Assembly (NCBI GenBank): GCA_945919165.1
Contig: CAMEIZ010000104.1
Location: 1 to 6,365 of the forward strand
Direction of reading: 5' to 3'
Length of the DNA: 6,365 nucleotides
Source of the DNA: an uncultured Traorella sp.
Lineage (GTDB): Bacteria; Bacillota_I; Bacilli_A; Erysipelotrichales; Erysipelotrichaceae
Shown: positions 1-5,563 of the stretch, in pieces
Layout of the letters: each line of letters starts with the position of its first letter
Position numbering within the stretch: position 1 is the first letter of the stretch
Program-made: the position numbers and the translations under genes
The notes under the pieces: model-generated
Databases searched by the model: none
What the model saw: only the letters and a program-made list of their open reading frames with translations
What the model was told of the DNA's origin: nothing

Positions 1-66
1 TGTTATTATGATACCATAAGTCAGTTTTAGTGAAAAGAAGCCATTTATTTTCTTGGACAATTCCGT

Positions 67-84
67 TATAATGTCATTTGGAGG
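67..84 (+). promoter_or_regulatory. Likely promoter -10 and ribosome binding site of the HAD phosphatase gene
   Basis: A perfect TATAAT lies at 67-72 and a GGAGG ribosome binding site at 80-84, six bases before the ATG at 91. The -35 region is poor: TTTATT at 44-49, with a 17-base spacer, is the best candidate. If this -10 is used, transcription starts near 79 and the leader is only about a dozen bases. A second TATGAT at 7-12 could be the -10 of another promoter, but its -35 would lie outside the window. Confidence 0.5.
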
Positions 85-90
85 TTATCT

Positions 91-909
91 ATGATAAAAA
101 TCATTGCCTGTGATTTGGATGAAACGCTGTTAAATGACCAACGACAGCTCAATCCAATTGATCAAACAACTATCAAAAAAATCAGACAAAAAGATATTCG
201 TTTTGTTCTGGCAAGCGGACGTCCCTACAAAGGACTTGAACATTTAGTAAAAGCACTACAGCTGGATGATCAGCCCAATGAATATGTATTAGCTTTAAAT
301 GGTGCTATGATCGTAGAAACAAAAAGCAAAAAAATCCTGCAGACAGCTTCAATTCCCTACGAACATGTAATTCAGCTGTTACAGTTTGGCCTTGAGCATC
401 ATGTTTGTGTACAGATTTATACAACTGATACCTGTTATGCCTATAACTTTGATGAGGAAGAAAAAGAAATCTTTGCTCAGGAACATATTCCTTATGTGGA
501 AATACTTGATCAAAGCATCGAATTTCTCAAAAATGTTTCAGTATTAAAAGTCCTTTTTGAAAGAAGAGATCTGGCTTATCTAAAATCACTTGAACCACTC
601 ATGGGAACTTTAAAAGAAGGATTGACGATCAGCTATTCTTCTTATCGCTATATGGAAATCAACTCCCATAAGGCTGATAAAGGAAGTGGTTTAAAAGAAC
701 TGGCTAAGCTTTTGGATATTGATCTTAGTGATACTATGGCAATTGGTGATAATTACAATGATGCATCAATGATTCAAACAGCCGGTATCGGGGTCGCTGT
801 TCAGAATAGTCTTGACGATATCAAAAAAATCGCTGATTATGTCACTTCATCTACGAACAATGAAGGTGCTGTCAGCGAAGCTATCAATAAATTTATTCAG
901 GTGGAGTAA
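91..909 (+). CDS. Cof-type HAD-IIB family phosphatase
   Basis: This 272-residue protein is a complete cytoplasmic haloacid dehalogenase-superfamily hydrolase of the Cof/YbjI type, a family of about 270 residues. Members dephosphorylate sugar phosphates, nucleotides, flavin or pyridoxal phosphates using Mg2+ and an aspartyl-phosphate intermediate. All four HAD motifs are visible: D8-L-D10-E-T (nucleophile D8, acid/base D10), S42-G-R in motif II, K197 in the DKGSG segment, and G219-D-N-Y-N-D224 in motif IV. The C2B cap that sets specificity lies roughly between residues 85 and 190. The C-terminal NNEGAV segment near residue 256 is typical of Cof proteins. The start is supported by GGAGG six bases upstream. 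The transporter gene begins one base after the stop, so the two are probably one operon. The actual substrate cannot be read from the sequence. Confidence 0.93.
   Translation: MIKIIACDLDETLLNDQRQLNPIDQTTIKKIRQKDIRFVLASGRPYKGLEHLVKALQLDDQPNEYVLALNGAMIVETKSKKILQTASIPYEHVIQLLQFGLEHHVCVQIYTTDTCYAYNFDEEEKEIFAQEHIPYVEILDQSIEFLKNVSVLKVLFERRDLAYLKSLEPLMGTLKEGLTISYSSYRYMEINSHKADKGSGLKELAKLLDIDLSDTMAIGDNYNDASMIQTAGIGVAVQNSLDDIKKIADYVTSSTNNEGAVSEAINKFIQVE
900..906 (+). promoter_or_regulatory. Ribosome binding site of the SMR gene, inside the end of the HAD gene
   Basis: GGTGGAG at 900-906 forms the last codons of the phosphatase gene and lies four bases (TAAT) before the ATG at 911. It decides the transporter start at 911 over the in-frame ATG at 812. 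The upstream option would overlap the phosphatase by almost 100 bases and add a polar N-terminus that the family lacks. Confidence 0.75.
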
Positions 910-910
910 T

Positions 911-1225
911 ATGGCTTATGTTTATTTGTTTTTAGCCATTCTTTTGGAATTATGCGGAACGGTTTTTCTGAAAACAACAAAAGGATTCAGTGTTCTTTTT
1001 CCGACACTTTTTTGTCTAATCAGCTATGGTTTCTGCTTTTTCTTTTTTTCAAAGTGTCTGGATCAGCTGAATTTAAGTATTGCCTATGCCATCTGGTGTG
1101 GAGTCGGCATCATCGTATCCACGCTCATTTCCGTTTTTATTTATAAAGAAACGATTTCATTATTAGGTTTAGTGGGTATTGGTTTGATTGTCATCGGAGT
1201 TGTTATTGTGAATTTATTTGCGTAA
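911..1225 (+). CDS. Small multidrug resistance (SMR) family transporter, EmrE/Qac-like
   Basis: This 104-residue protein has four hydrophobic membrane segments (about 3-21, 30-50, 56-76 and 84-103), the usual length and layout of SMR proteins. These work as dimers in the cytoplasmic membrane and exchange protons for cationic drugs or quaternary ammonium compounds. The essential membrane glutamate is E13 in the ELCGT segment (E14 of EmrE). Y59 and W62 in AYAIW-GVG match EmrE Y60 and W63, and N101 matches N102. Gdx-type guanidinium exporters carry a Trp three residues after the Glu; here it is G16 followed by T17, as in EmrE and Qac proteins, so the drug/cation-exporting branch is favoured. No second SMR gene is adjacent, so a homodimer is likely. 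The gene begins one base after the HAD stop and ends at a strong terminator. The actual substrate is unknown. Confidence 0.93.
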   Translation: MAYVYLFLAILLELCGTVFLKTTKGFSVLFPTLFCLISYGFCFFFFSKCLDQLNLSIAYAIWCGVGIIVSTLISVFIYKETISLLGLVGIGLIVIGVVIVNLFA

Positions 1226-1253
1226 AAAATGGAGAGATTACTCTCCATTTTTT
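1224..1253. terminator. Bidirectional intrinsic terminator between convergent genes
   Basis: The inverted repeat pairs 1224-1236 (six A then TGGAGAG) with 1241-1253 (CTCTCCA then six T), a perfect 13-bp stem with a four-base ATTA loop. The T run follows the GC-rich core on the plus strand. The A run on the other arm becomes the T run on the minus strand, so it can stop transcription from both sides. The left arm begins inside the SMR stop codon (1223-1225). The loop holds the minus-strand TAA of the peptidase gene. Confidence 0.93.
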
Positions 1254-2485
1254 GACATATAAGCTTCAATATCTTCAACACTCTTAATAATTTCTTCCGA
1301 AAGATTGATACAGCCATCTTCGGTAACCAGAACATTATCCTCAATGCGAATTCCAATTTCTTCTTCCTCTAAATAAAGACCTGGTTCAATTGTAAAGACA
1401 TTGCCTTTCTGAAGCGGATAATTGGATAAGGAAACATCATGAGTTTCAAGCCCCAGCATATGACTGACACCATGCCAATAATAATCACGAACAGTTTTTC
1501 CGTTTTCCAGCAAACCAATCTTTTTCAGTTCTGTTTCATAGTATTCAATTAGTTTTGTATTCAGTTCACGAAGGGTAACTTGTGGTTTTACAAGACTCAT
1601 AATATATCGATTTCCTTCTAAAACAATATTATAAATCTGTTTCTGACGTGGAGTAAATTTACCATTTATTGGAAAGGTACGGGTAATATCTGCATTGTAA
1701 TACTCAATTGAAGCTCCCAAATCACATAAAACTAATGTATCATCCTTTATTGTTTGATTATTGTCGCCATAGTGAAGGATGGTAGCATTTTTACCGCTTC
1801 CGACAATGCTTGGAAAAGAATGCTTACAGTTATGACTCTTCAATATAAAGTCAAAATGTGCTTCCAGTTCGTTTTCTTTCATATCAGCATGAGCATGCTT
1901 CATCATATTCAAAATAGCCTGGTTCGTAACTGAAATGGCTTTTTTCAGCTTTTCTATTTCTTCATCATCTTTGATTAAACGTAAGCTTGTCAGCATATAA
2001 GCTCCATTTTCAACACTGACATAAGGATACTTATCAGTCAGTTCTTTCGCAAAAATATGAGCATCCCGTTTTTGATGATCTTCCTGCAGCGTAAAATCAC
2101 CTAAGAATGTAATCTTGCCAACACGATCCATTCGATAATTCAACAGCATGCAAATCGTATTCCATCTCTCATCATTCATCCGAATATCTGATATACCGCT
2201 GATGGCAGCTGCTTCTTTTGGCAAAATTCTGCCGCCAACCCATTTGGCCATTTGTTCATCAAAAGGCTCAATAAACAACATATGAGCAGCCGTACCATTT
2301 TCGTATTTGACCGCCATATACATCATATTTTCTTTATCAAGACCTGTCAGATAATAAAAATTACGGTCAACAGAAAATGGATATTTCTCATCACCAACAC
2401 TGTAAGGAGCATTGCCGCTGAACACACAAAAAATGGAGTTAAGGGGCATTTGTTCAATTAATTGATTTCTTCTTTTCTGATACAT
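1238..2485 (-). CDS. pepP: Xaa-Pro aminopeptidase (aminopeptidase P), M24B family
   Basis: This 415-residue enzyme is a cytoplasmic metallopeptidase of the pita-bread fold that removes an N-terminal residue preceding proline, helping to recycle peptides. An aminopeptidase P N-terminal domain covers about residues 1-150 (it includes the YLTGLD segment at 45-50 and FIEP at 71-74). The M24 catalytic domain follows from about 170. All five dinuclear metal ligands are present: D255 (LCDLGA), D266 (NADITRTF), H342 (HGVSHMLG), E367 (TIEPGLY) and E382 (GIRIED). H238 in LHYGDN and H349 in THD match the substrate-binding histidines of the E. coli enzyme. The length is slightly under the roughly 440 of E. 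coli PepP. The start is supported by GAGG at 2491-2494, five bases upstream. The gene stands alone and converges on the SMR gene, and its last codons (SKNGE, stop) are part of the shared terminator hairpin. Confidence 0.95.
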   Translation of the reverse strand: MYQKRRNQLIEQMPLNSIFCVFSGNAPYSVGDEKYPFSVDRNFYYLTGLDKENMMYMAVKYENGTAAHMLFIEPFDEQMAKWVGGRILPKEAAAISGISDIRMNDERWNTICMLLNYRMDRVGKITFLGDFTLQEDHQKRDAHIFAKELTDKYPYVSVENGAYMLTSLRLIKDDEEIEKLKKAISVTNQAILNMMKHAHADMKENELEAHFDFILKSHNCKHSFPSIVGSGKNATILHYGDNNQTIKDDTLVLCDLGASIEYYNADITRTFPINGKFTPRQKQIYNIVLEGNRYIMSLVKPQVTLRELNTKLIEYYETELKKIGLLENGKTVRDYYWHGVSHMLGLETHDVSLSNYPLQKGNVFTIEPGLYLEEEEIGIRIEDNVLVTEDGCINLSEEIIKSVEDIEAYMSKNGE

Positions 2486-2530
2486 AATAACCTCATTTCC
2501 TACAAAGGACTCATTTTCATCCTTTTATTT

Positions 2531-2559
2531 AGTTTACAACGAAAAATATAAAACATCAA
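2531..2559 (-). promoter_or_regulatory. Candidate promoter of the Xaa-Pro aminopeptidase gene
   Basis: Read on the minus strand, TTGATG at 2559-2554 and TAAACT at 2536-2531 match four of six bases each of the -35 and -10 consensus, with an ideal 17-base spacer. Transcription would start near 2524, about 40 bases before the ATG. The surrounding DNA is very AT-rich, so a chance match is possible. Confidence 0.45.
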
Positions 2560-2561
2560 AT

Positions 2562-2597
2562 AAAACAGATTCAGTCTTCAATTCTCAATCTGCTTTT
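2562..2597 (-). terminator. Possible terminator of the aldo/keto reductase gene
   Basis: On the minus strand, CAGATT pairs with AATCTG across a short imperfect inner stem. The helix is extended by AAAA/TTTT after a bulged base and followed by TTTTATTT. It lies about 95 bases past the reductase stop and just upstream of the peptidase promoter, where a terminator is expected. The stem is AT-rich and interrupted, so it would be weak. Confidence 0.4.
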
Positions 2598-2690
2598 GAT
2601 CTTTTTTCATAAACAAAAAATCTTTTATCAAGAAACATAAGCCTTGTCATCTGTTTTTTCAATGCTTATTCAAATATGGTTTCATATAAT

Positions 2691-3800
2691 TTACTCATTT
2701 TTTTCAAATGTCTCAGTAAGCTTTTCAAGAAGTGAGCGAATCGCTAAATGCTGAGGACAGACAGCTTCACATTTACCGCATTTGATACAGTCTGAAGCAG
2801 CGTTATTTTGCTTGGTCAGTTCATTATACTGACTTTGGCTGTGCCAGTCATGATAATAGTTTTTGCTGTTGTAACAGCTAAACAGATCAGGAATCAGGAT
2901 CTTTTTGGGACAGCCGGCAGTACAGTATCGGCAAGCTGTACATGGAATCATTTTTTCGTTTTTTAATTGTTGTTTTACTAGATCAATCACTTGATATTCA
3001 TGTTCATCTAATGGTATGAAATCTTTCATTACGGATAAATTATCACGCATTTGTTCAAGTGTACTCATCCCGGACAGCACCATAAAAACATTTTCAAAAG
3101 AGGCAGCATAGCGAAGCGCATAGCTGGCAGGTGAGTCGCCATGTAAATCATCGATTGTCTTTTTCGCATTGTCAGTCAAATTCGCCAACATACCACCTTT
3201 TATTGGCTCCATGACAATCACCGGTTTATGATGTTTCACAGCTACTTCATAACATTCACGGCTTTTGACAGCTGGGTTTTCCATATCCACATAATTTAGC
3301 TGTAACTGTACAACTTCGATTTCAGGATGTTCGCTTAAAATACGATCTAAAACTAGCGGTTGATCATGAAAAGACATCCCAATATGATGTATTTTTCCTT
3401 CTTGTTTCAGCTGATTTACTTCTTCAAATGCTCCACAGCGGGTAAATTTTTCATAGTAAGCTGCATTCATGGCATGATACAAATAATAATCAAAGTATTC
3501 TACCCCACATAAAGAAAGCTGTTTTTCAAATAATGGACGAATCTCTTCTTTTTTTTCAAAATAGACGCCAGTCAGCTTATCAGTAAGAAAATAGCTCTCT
3601 CTTGGGTAGCGTTTCACTAAGCATTCTTTGATGGCTTTTTCACTTTTTCCATCTAAATAGCCATGAGCTGTATCGAAATAATTAAAACCGTTTTCCATAA
3701 ACAGATCGATCATTTCACAAAACTGTACAGTATCAACCAAATCATCCATCATCGGAAGACGCATACAGCCAAATCCAAACTTTTCTTTTAGTGTTTTCAT
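2691..3800 (-). CDS. Aldo/keto reductase with C-terminal 2x[4Fe-4S] ferredoxin domain
   Basis: Taking the ATG at 3800, the protein has 369 residues; the numbers below follow this start. An aldo/keto reductase barrel covers about 1-275. It opens with FGFGCMRLP and carries the catalytic tetrad D43, Y48, K75 and H109 (in FDTAHGY, TDKL and YLYH). It closes with the GMSTLEQMRDN segment near 244-254 that usually contacts the nicotinamide cofactor. A ferredoxin-like tail follows with two complete C-x2-C-x2-C-x3-C-P motifs (C287, C290, C293, C297 and C338, C341, C344, C348), enough for two [4Fe-4S] clusters. This architecture is the anaerobe-type 'predicted oxidoreductase' group (COG1453-like), probably cytosolic and passing electrons between a carbonyl/alcohol substrate and a ferredoxin or similar carrier. 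The substrate is unknown. It lies 56 bp downstream of the GH4 gene with no terminator between. Confidence 0.93.
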   Translation of the reverse strand: MKTLKEKFGFGCMRLPMMDDLVDTVQFCEMIDLFMENGFNYFDTAHGYLDGKSEKAIKECLVKRYPRESYFLTDKLTGVYFEKKEEIRPLFEKQLSLCGVEYFDYYLYHAMNAAYYEKFTRCGAFEEVNQLKQEGKIHHIGMSFHDQPLVLDRILSEHPEIEVVQLQLNYVDMENPAVKSRECYEVAVKHHKPVIVMEPIKGGMLANLTDNAKKTIDDLHGDSPASYALRYAASFENVFMVLSGMSTLEQMRDNLSVMKDFIPLDEHEYQVIDLVKQQLKNEKMIPCTACRYCTAGCPKKILIPDLFSCYNSKNYYHDWHSQSQYNELTKQNNAASDCIKCGKCEAVCPQHLAIRSLLEKLTETFEKNE

Positions 3801-3805
3801 CAAAT

Positions 3806-3811
3806 CCCTCC
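3806..3811 (-). promoter_or_regulatory. Ribosome binding site fixing the aldo/keto reductase start
   Basis: Minus-strand GGAGGG (3811-3806) is five bases from the ATG at 3800 but only two bases from an in-frame TTG at 3803. The ATG has the workable spacing, so I place the start there. Confidence 0.8.
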
Positions 3812-3821
3812 AACCAACTAT

Positions 3822-3830
3822 ATTATATCA
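3822..3830 (-). promoter_or_regulatory. Extended -10 promoter of the aldo/keto reductase gene
   Basis: The minus strand reads TGATATAAT at 3830-3822, a perfect TATAAT preceded by the TGn extension. No good -35 sits 16-18 bases upstream, which extended -10 promoters tolerate. Transcription would start near 3815, giving a leader of about 15 bases that contains the GGAGGG. The reductase could therefore be transcribed independently of the GH4 gene. Confidence 0.6.
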
Positions 3831-3856
3831 AATTACGTGTCGGCTGATGTATCATT

Positions 3857-5254
3857 TTATTCTTTAAGAAGATCTTGTTGTTTCAGCATTTTTTTTACTA
3901 AGTCATCCTTGATCTCAATGGCAGGTTCTATAGTTTCAATCACCTGTTGAAACTGAGGTAAATGCTTTTTATGAGCAACAAGCAATTCATCTAAAACATT
4001 CTTTGCAATTTGACCGGATGGAATTAAAGGATTCATGACAAAGGCTTCAAGAGCCAGTCCATAATCACCCAAAACTGCCGCCTTGCAAACACATAATTCA
4101 AATTCCTTCATTAGCGTCAGCATACCTTTAGCACTGTAAGAAAACTCATCAAAACATATAGGGGATGCTCCATTTGCACCGATTAAAGAACTGATTTCAA
4201 CTACACATTCCGGATCCAGAAAAGAAATCGCTCCTTTATTTTGAGTGGATACAACCATTTCAGATTGTTTATTTTCATAAATTGCCAAAAGAATGTTGCA
4301 GGCAACAGTTGAATAATGAGCTCCGCCTCTTTGTTTCAGTTGTTCAGGCTGATGATCTAAGTGCTTATCCTGATAAAGTTCAAACAGTTTTTGTTCGATT
4401 TTTTTGACCTGTTGAGCTCGAGTATTTCCCATGTTAAACTCCTGAAGCTGTTTTTTTAACATGTCATCATAGTTGTAGTAATAGGTATGATAGGAACAGG
4501 GAATCAGATTCATGCTTTCAAGAAGTTCTTGTTGAAAATCAATTTGAGTGATATTGGCCGGTGTTGATAGTTTTTGCTGTTTGGCTTTTTTTAAAATCTG
4601 TAATGTGACATCATTTCCTTTATCATCATACACTTTATGCCAGTGAAAATGATTCAGTCCTGCAAAGCGAAAAACCAAATCCTCTGGTTTTTTTTCTAAC
4701 AGCTTTGCTTCATCTAAAACAGCCTGATAAGGAAGGTTGCAAAGTCCTATGATTTTATGAAAATGTCCGTAGCGAATTATTGCTTCTGTGATCATACCGC
4801 TTGGATTTGTGAAATTGATGAGCCATGCGTTGGGACAAAGTTCTTTCATCTCTTCCACAATTTCAAGCATGAGAGGTATCGTTCTGAAAGCCTTAAATAT
4901 ACCCGCAGCACCATTTGTCTCCTGACCTATCATCCCATAGGAAAGAGCAACTCTTTCATCCATAATTCTGGCTTCAAGGCCTCCAACTCTAAGCTGAGTT
5001 AACACAAAATCAGCATCTTTTAGTGCTTTACGTCGATTAACTGTCGGAATTATCGGTACATGAATTCCACTGGCTTTCCACATTCTTTGAGCGAGTTCAA
5101 AAACGATTTGCATTTTTTCTTGACCTTCTTCAATATCCACAAGCCAGATTTCTTGAATCGGCATTTGATGAAAGTGCTGAATCAAGCCTTCCATCAATTC
5201 AGGCGTATAGCTGCTTCCTCCGCCTATCACAGCAATTTTGATTGGTTTTTTCAT
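3857..5254 (-). CDS. 6-phospho-beta-glucosidase, glycoside hydrolase family 4
   Basis: This 465-residue cytoplasmic enzyme belongs to GH4, whose members use NAD+, a divalent metal and a redox elimination mechanism to split phosphorylated disaccharides such as cellobiose-6-phosphate delivered by a PTS. The N-terminal Rossmann fold carries the GH4 signature GGGSSYTPEL (11-20). Then come RVGG (89-92), GQETNGAAG (110-118), NFTNPSG (147-153), the metal cysteine C172, the metal histidine H202 in GLNHFHW, and RGGAHYS (309-315). C172 is followed by N-L-P. GH4 alpha-glucosidases such as GlvA have Asp after this cysteine and beta-glucosidases such as CelF have Asn, so beta specificity is favoured. The length is slightly above the usual 440-450. 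The start is set by AGGAGG four bases upstream. An in-frame ATG at 5272 has no ribosome binding site. No PTS, antiterminator or regulator gene is within view. Confidence 0.93.
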   Translation of the reverse strand: MKKPIKIAVIGGGSSYTPELMEGLIQHFHQMPIQEIWLVDIEEGQEKMQIVFELAQRMWKASGIHVPIIPTVNRRKALKDADFVLTQLRVGGLEARIMDERVALSYGMIGQETNGAAGIFKAFRTIPLMLEIVEEMKELCPNAWLINFTNPSGMITEAIIRYGHFHKIIGLCNLPYQAVLDEAKLLEKKPEDLVFRFAGLNHFHWHKVYDDKGNDVTLQILKKAKQQKLSTPANITQIDFQQELLESMNLIPCSYHTYYYNYDDMLKKQLQEFNMGNTRAQQVKKIEQKLFELYQDKHLDHQPEQLKQRGGAHYSTVACNILLAIYENKQSEMVVSTQNKGAISFLDPECVVEISSLIGANGASPICFDEFSYSAKGMLTLMKEFELCVCKAAVLGDYGLALEAFVMNPLIPSGQIAKNVLDELLVAHKKHLPQFQQVIETIEPAIEIKDDLVKKMLKQQDLLKE

Positions 5255-5258
5255 AGTT

Positions 5259-5264
5259 CCTCCT
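5259..5264 (-). promoter_or_regulatory. Ribosome binding site fixing the GH4 start
   Basis: Minus-strand AGGAGG at 5264-5259 lies four bases before the ATG at 5254. It falls inside the six-codon extension (MKPGGT) that would result from the ATG at 5272. That extension precedes the Rossmann strand and has no ribosome binding site of its own, so it is very unlikely to be translated. Confidence 0.85.
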
Positions 5265-5270
5265 GGCTTC

Positions 5271-5298
5271 ATTGTACAGATATTTTCTGCTGATTCAA
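5271..5298 (-). promoter_or_regulatory. Candidate promoter of the GH4 gene
   Basis: On the minus strand TTGAAT (5298-5293) and TACAAT (5276-5271) are separated by 16 bases and match four and five of the six consensus bases. Transcription would begin near 5264-5266, almost on the AGGAGG, so the leader would be very short. The -35 overlaps one arm of the TTCAAGA dyad. Alternatives further upstream are weaker. Confidence 0.45.
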
Positions 5299-5314
5299 GA
5301 AGAATACTCTTGAA
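5294..5314. promoter_or_regulatory. Perfect 7-bp inverted repeat, candidate operator of the GH4 promoter
   Basis: TTCAAGA (5294-5300) and TCTTGAA (5308-5314) form a perfect dyad with a seven-base spacer. One arm overlaps the likely -35 of the GH4 promoter and the other lies just upstream, a position suited to a dimeric repressor or activator. No T run follows, so it does not look like a terminator. The regulator is not in the window and I do not recognise the motif. Confidence 0.45.
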
Positions 5315-5388
5315 AAAAACAGGTAATTTTTATGTCTTTTTTCAGGTTGATCAAAGATAAAGAGGATTCAAAGCAAATGTTTTTATTC

Positions 5389-5417
5389 TTGACGAATAAA
5401 ATAAATCATGGTAAAGT
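5389..5417 (+). promoter_or_regulatory. Promoter of the riboswitch-controlled pflB transcript
   Basis: TTGACG (5389-5394) matches five of six -35 bases. It is followed after 17 bases by TAAAGT (5412-5417), which matches four of six -10 bases. The expected start near 5424 lies directly before the first helix of the riboswitch at 5426, which supports the assignment. Confidence 0.65.
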
Positions 5418-5425
5418 TTAGGCAA

Positions 5426-5490
5426 TTATACAACTGGCGGAAGTGGAATCAACCACATGGAGTATAAGGAAACAAGCCGACCGTCTGGGC
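5426..5490 (+). ncRNA. ZTP riboswitch (pfl motif)
   Basis: The element matches the ZTP/pfl RNA architecture. P1 pairs TTATAC (5426-5431) with GTATAA (5462-5467). The conserved junction AACTGGCGG follows. P2 pairs GTGG (5443-5446) with CCAC (5453-5456). The hallmark 3' block GCCGACCGTCTGGGC (5476-5490) forms P3 by GCC/GGC pairing. GGCGG at 5436-5440 can pair with CCGTC at 5481-5485 (one G-U) as the known pseudoknot. Members of this class bind ZTP/ZMP, which accumulate when 10-formyl-tetrahydrofolate is limiting, and usually switch on one-carbon and purine genes. Here the downstream gene encodes pyruvate formate-lyase, the gene after which the motif was named. T5484 replaces the C usual in the CCGCC block, but pairing is kept. 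The assignment rests on recognised conserved blocks and hand-drawn pairing, not on a covariance search. Confidence 0.9.
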
Positions 5491-5519
5491 ATTATGACCT
5501 GGAATGTCGGTTTTTCTTT
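5474..5519 (+). terminator. Riboswitch expression-platform terminator
   Basis: AAGCCGAC (5474-5481) can pair with GTCGGTTT (5506-5513). An internal CTGGG/CCTGG helix (5485-5489 with 5498-5502) supports the stem, and TTTTTCTTT follows at 5511-5519. The left arm reuses the bases of P3 and the first pseudoknot base of the riboswitch, so the folded aptamer and the terminator exclude each other. Ligand binding should therefore favour read-through into pflB. Confidence 0.82.
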
Positions 5520-5563
5520 ATCCTCATAAAGAATTATTACCTGATTTTTCCAGTTCATCTGGT

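Noticed and set aside
1..90. Guanidine riboswitch or other aptamer upstream of the HAD-SMR pair
   Set aside because: No conserved guanidine-class hairpins are visible and the leader after the TATAAT is too short to hold one.
812..910. Upstream ATG extending the SMR gene by 33 residues
   Set aside because: It overlaps the HAD gene out of frame, adds a polar stretch not found in SMR proteins, and lacks the ribosome binding site that precedes 911.
952..1146. Plus-strand open frame within the SMR gene
   Set aside because: It is an out-of-frame shadow with no ribosome binding site and no recognisable domain.
1141..1356. Minus-strand open frame across the terminator and peptidase end
   Set aside because: It is a shadow of the SMR and peptidase genes and would have to read through the strong terminator.
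2252..2461. Plus-strand open frame antisense to the peptidase N-terminus
   Set aside because: It is a shadow of a well-supported gene, with no similarity to a known protein that I can see.
2637..2669. ATAAGC/GCTTAT inverted repeat downstream of the aldo/keto reductase
   Set aside because: It has only six base pairs, a 21-base loop and no T run directly after it on the minus strand, so it is a poorer terminator than 2562-2597.
4757..5293. Two plus-strand open frames antisense to the GH4 gene
   Set aside because: The GH4 frame carries all the family motifs; these antisense frames have no recognisable domain or start signals.
5347..5354. TTGATCAA palindrome, considered as an FNR-type site
   Set aside because: An FNR box needs four bases between the TTGAT and ATCAA arms; here the halves overlap, and an 8-bp palindrome is easily due to chance.
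5273..5400. Catabolite-response (cre) site or beta-glucoside antiterminator element upstream of GH4
   Set aside because: No stretch matches the cre consensus well, and no RAT-like sequence or leader terminator is present on the minus strand.
5550..5562. CCAG-ttcat-CTGG hairpin between the riboswitch terminator and the second pflB promoter
   Set aside because: It has only four base pairs and a short T stretch, too weak to call a terminator or operator.
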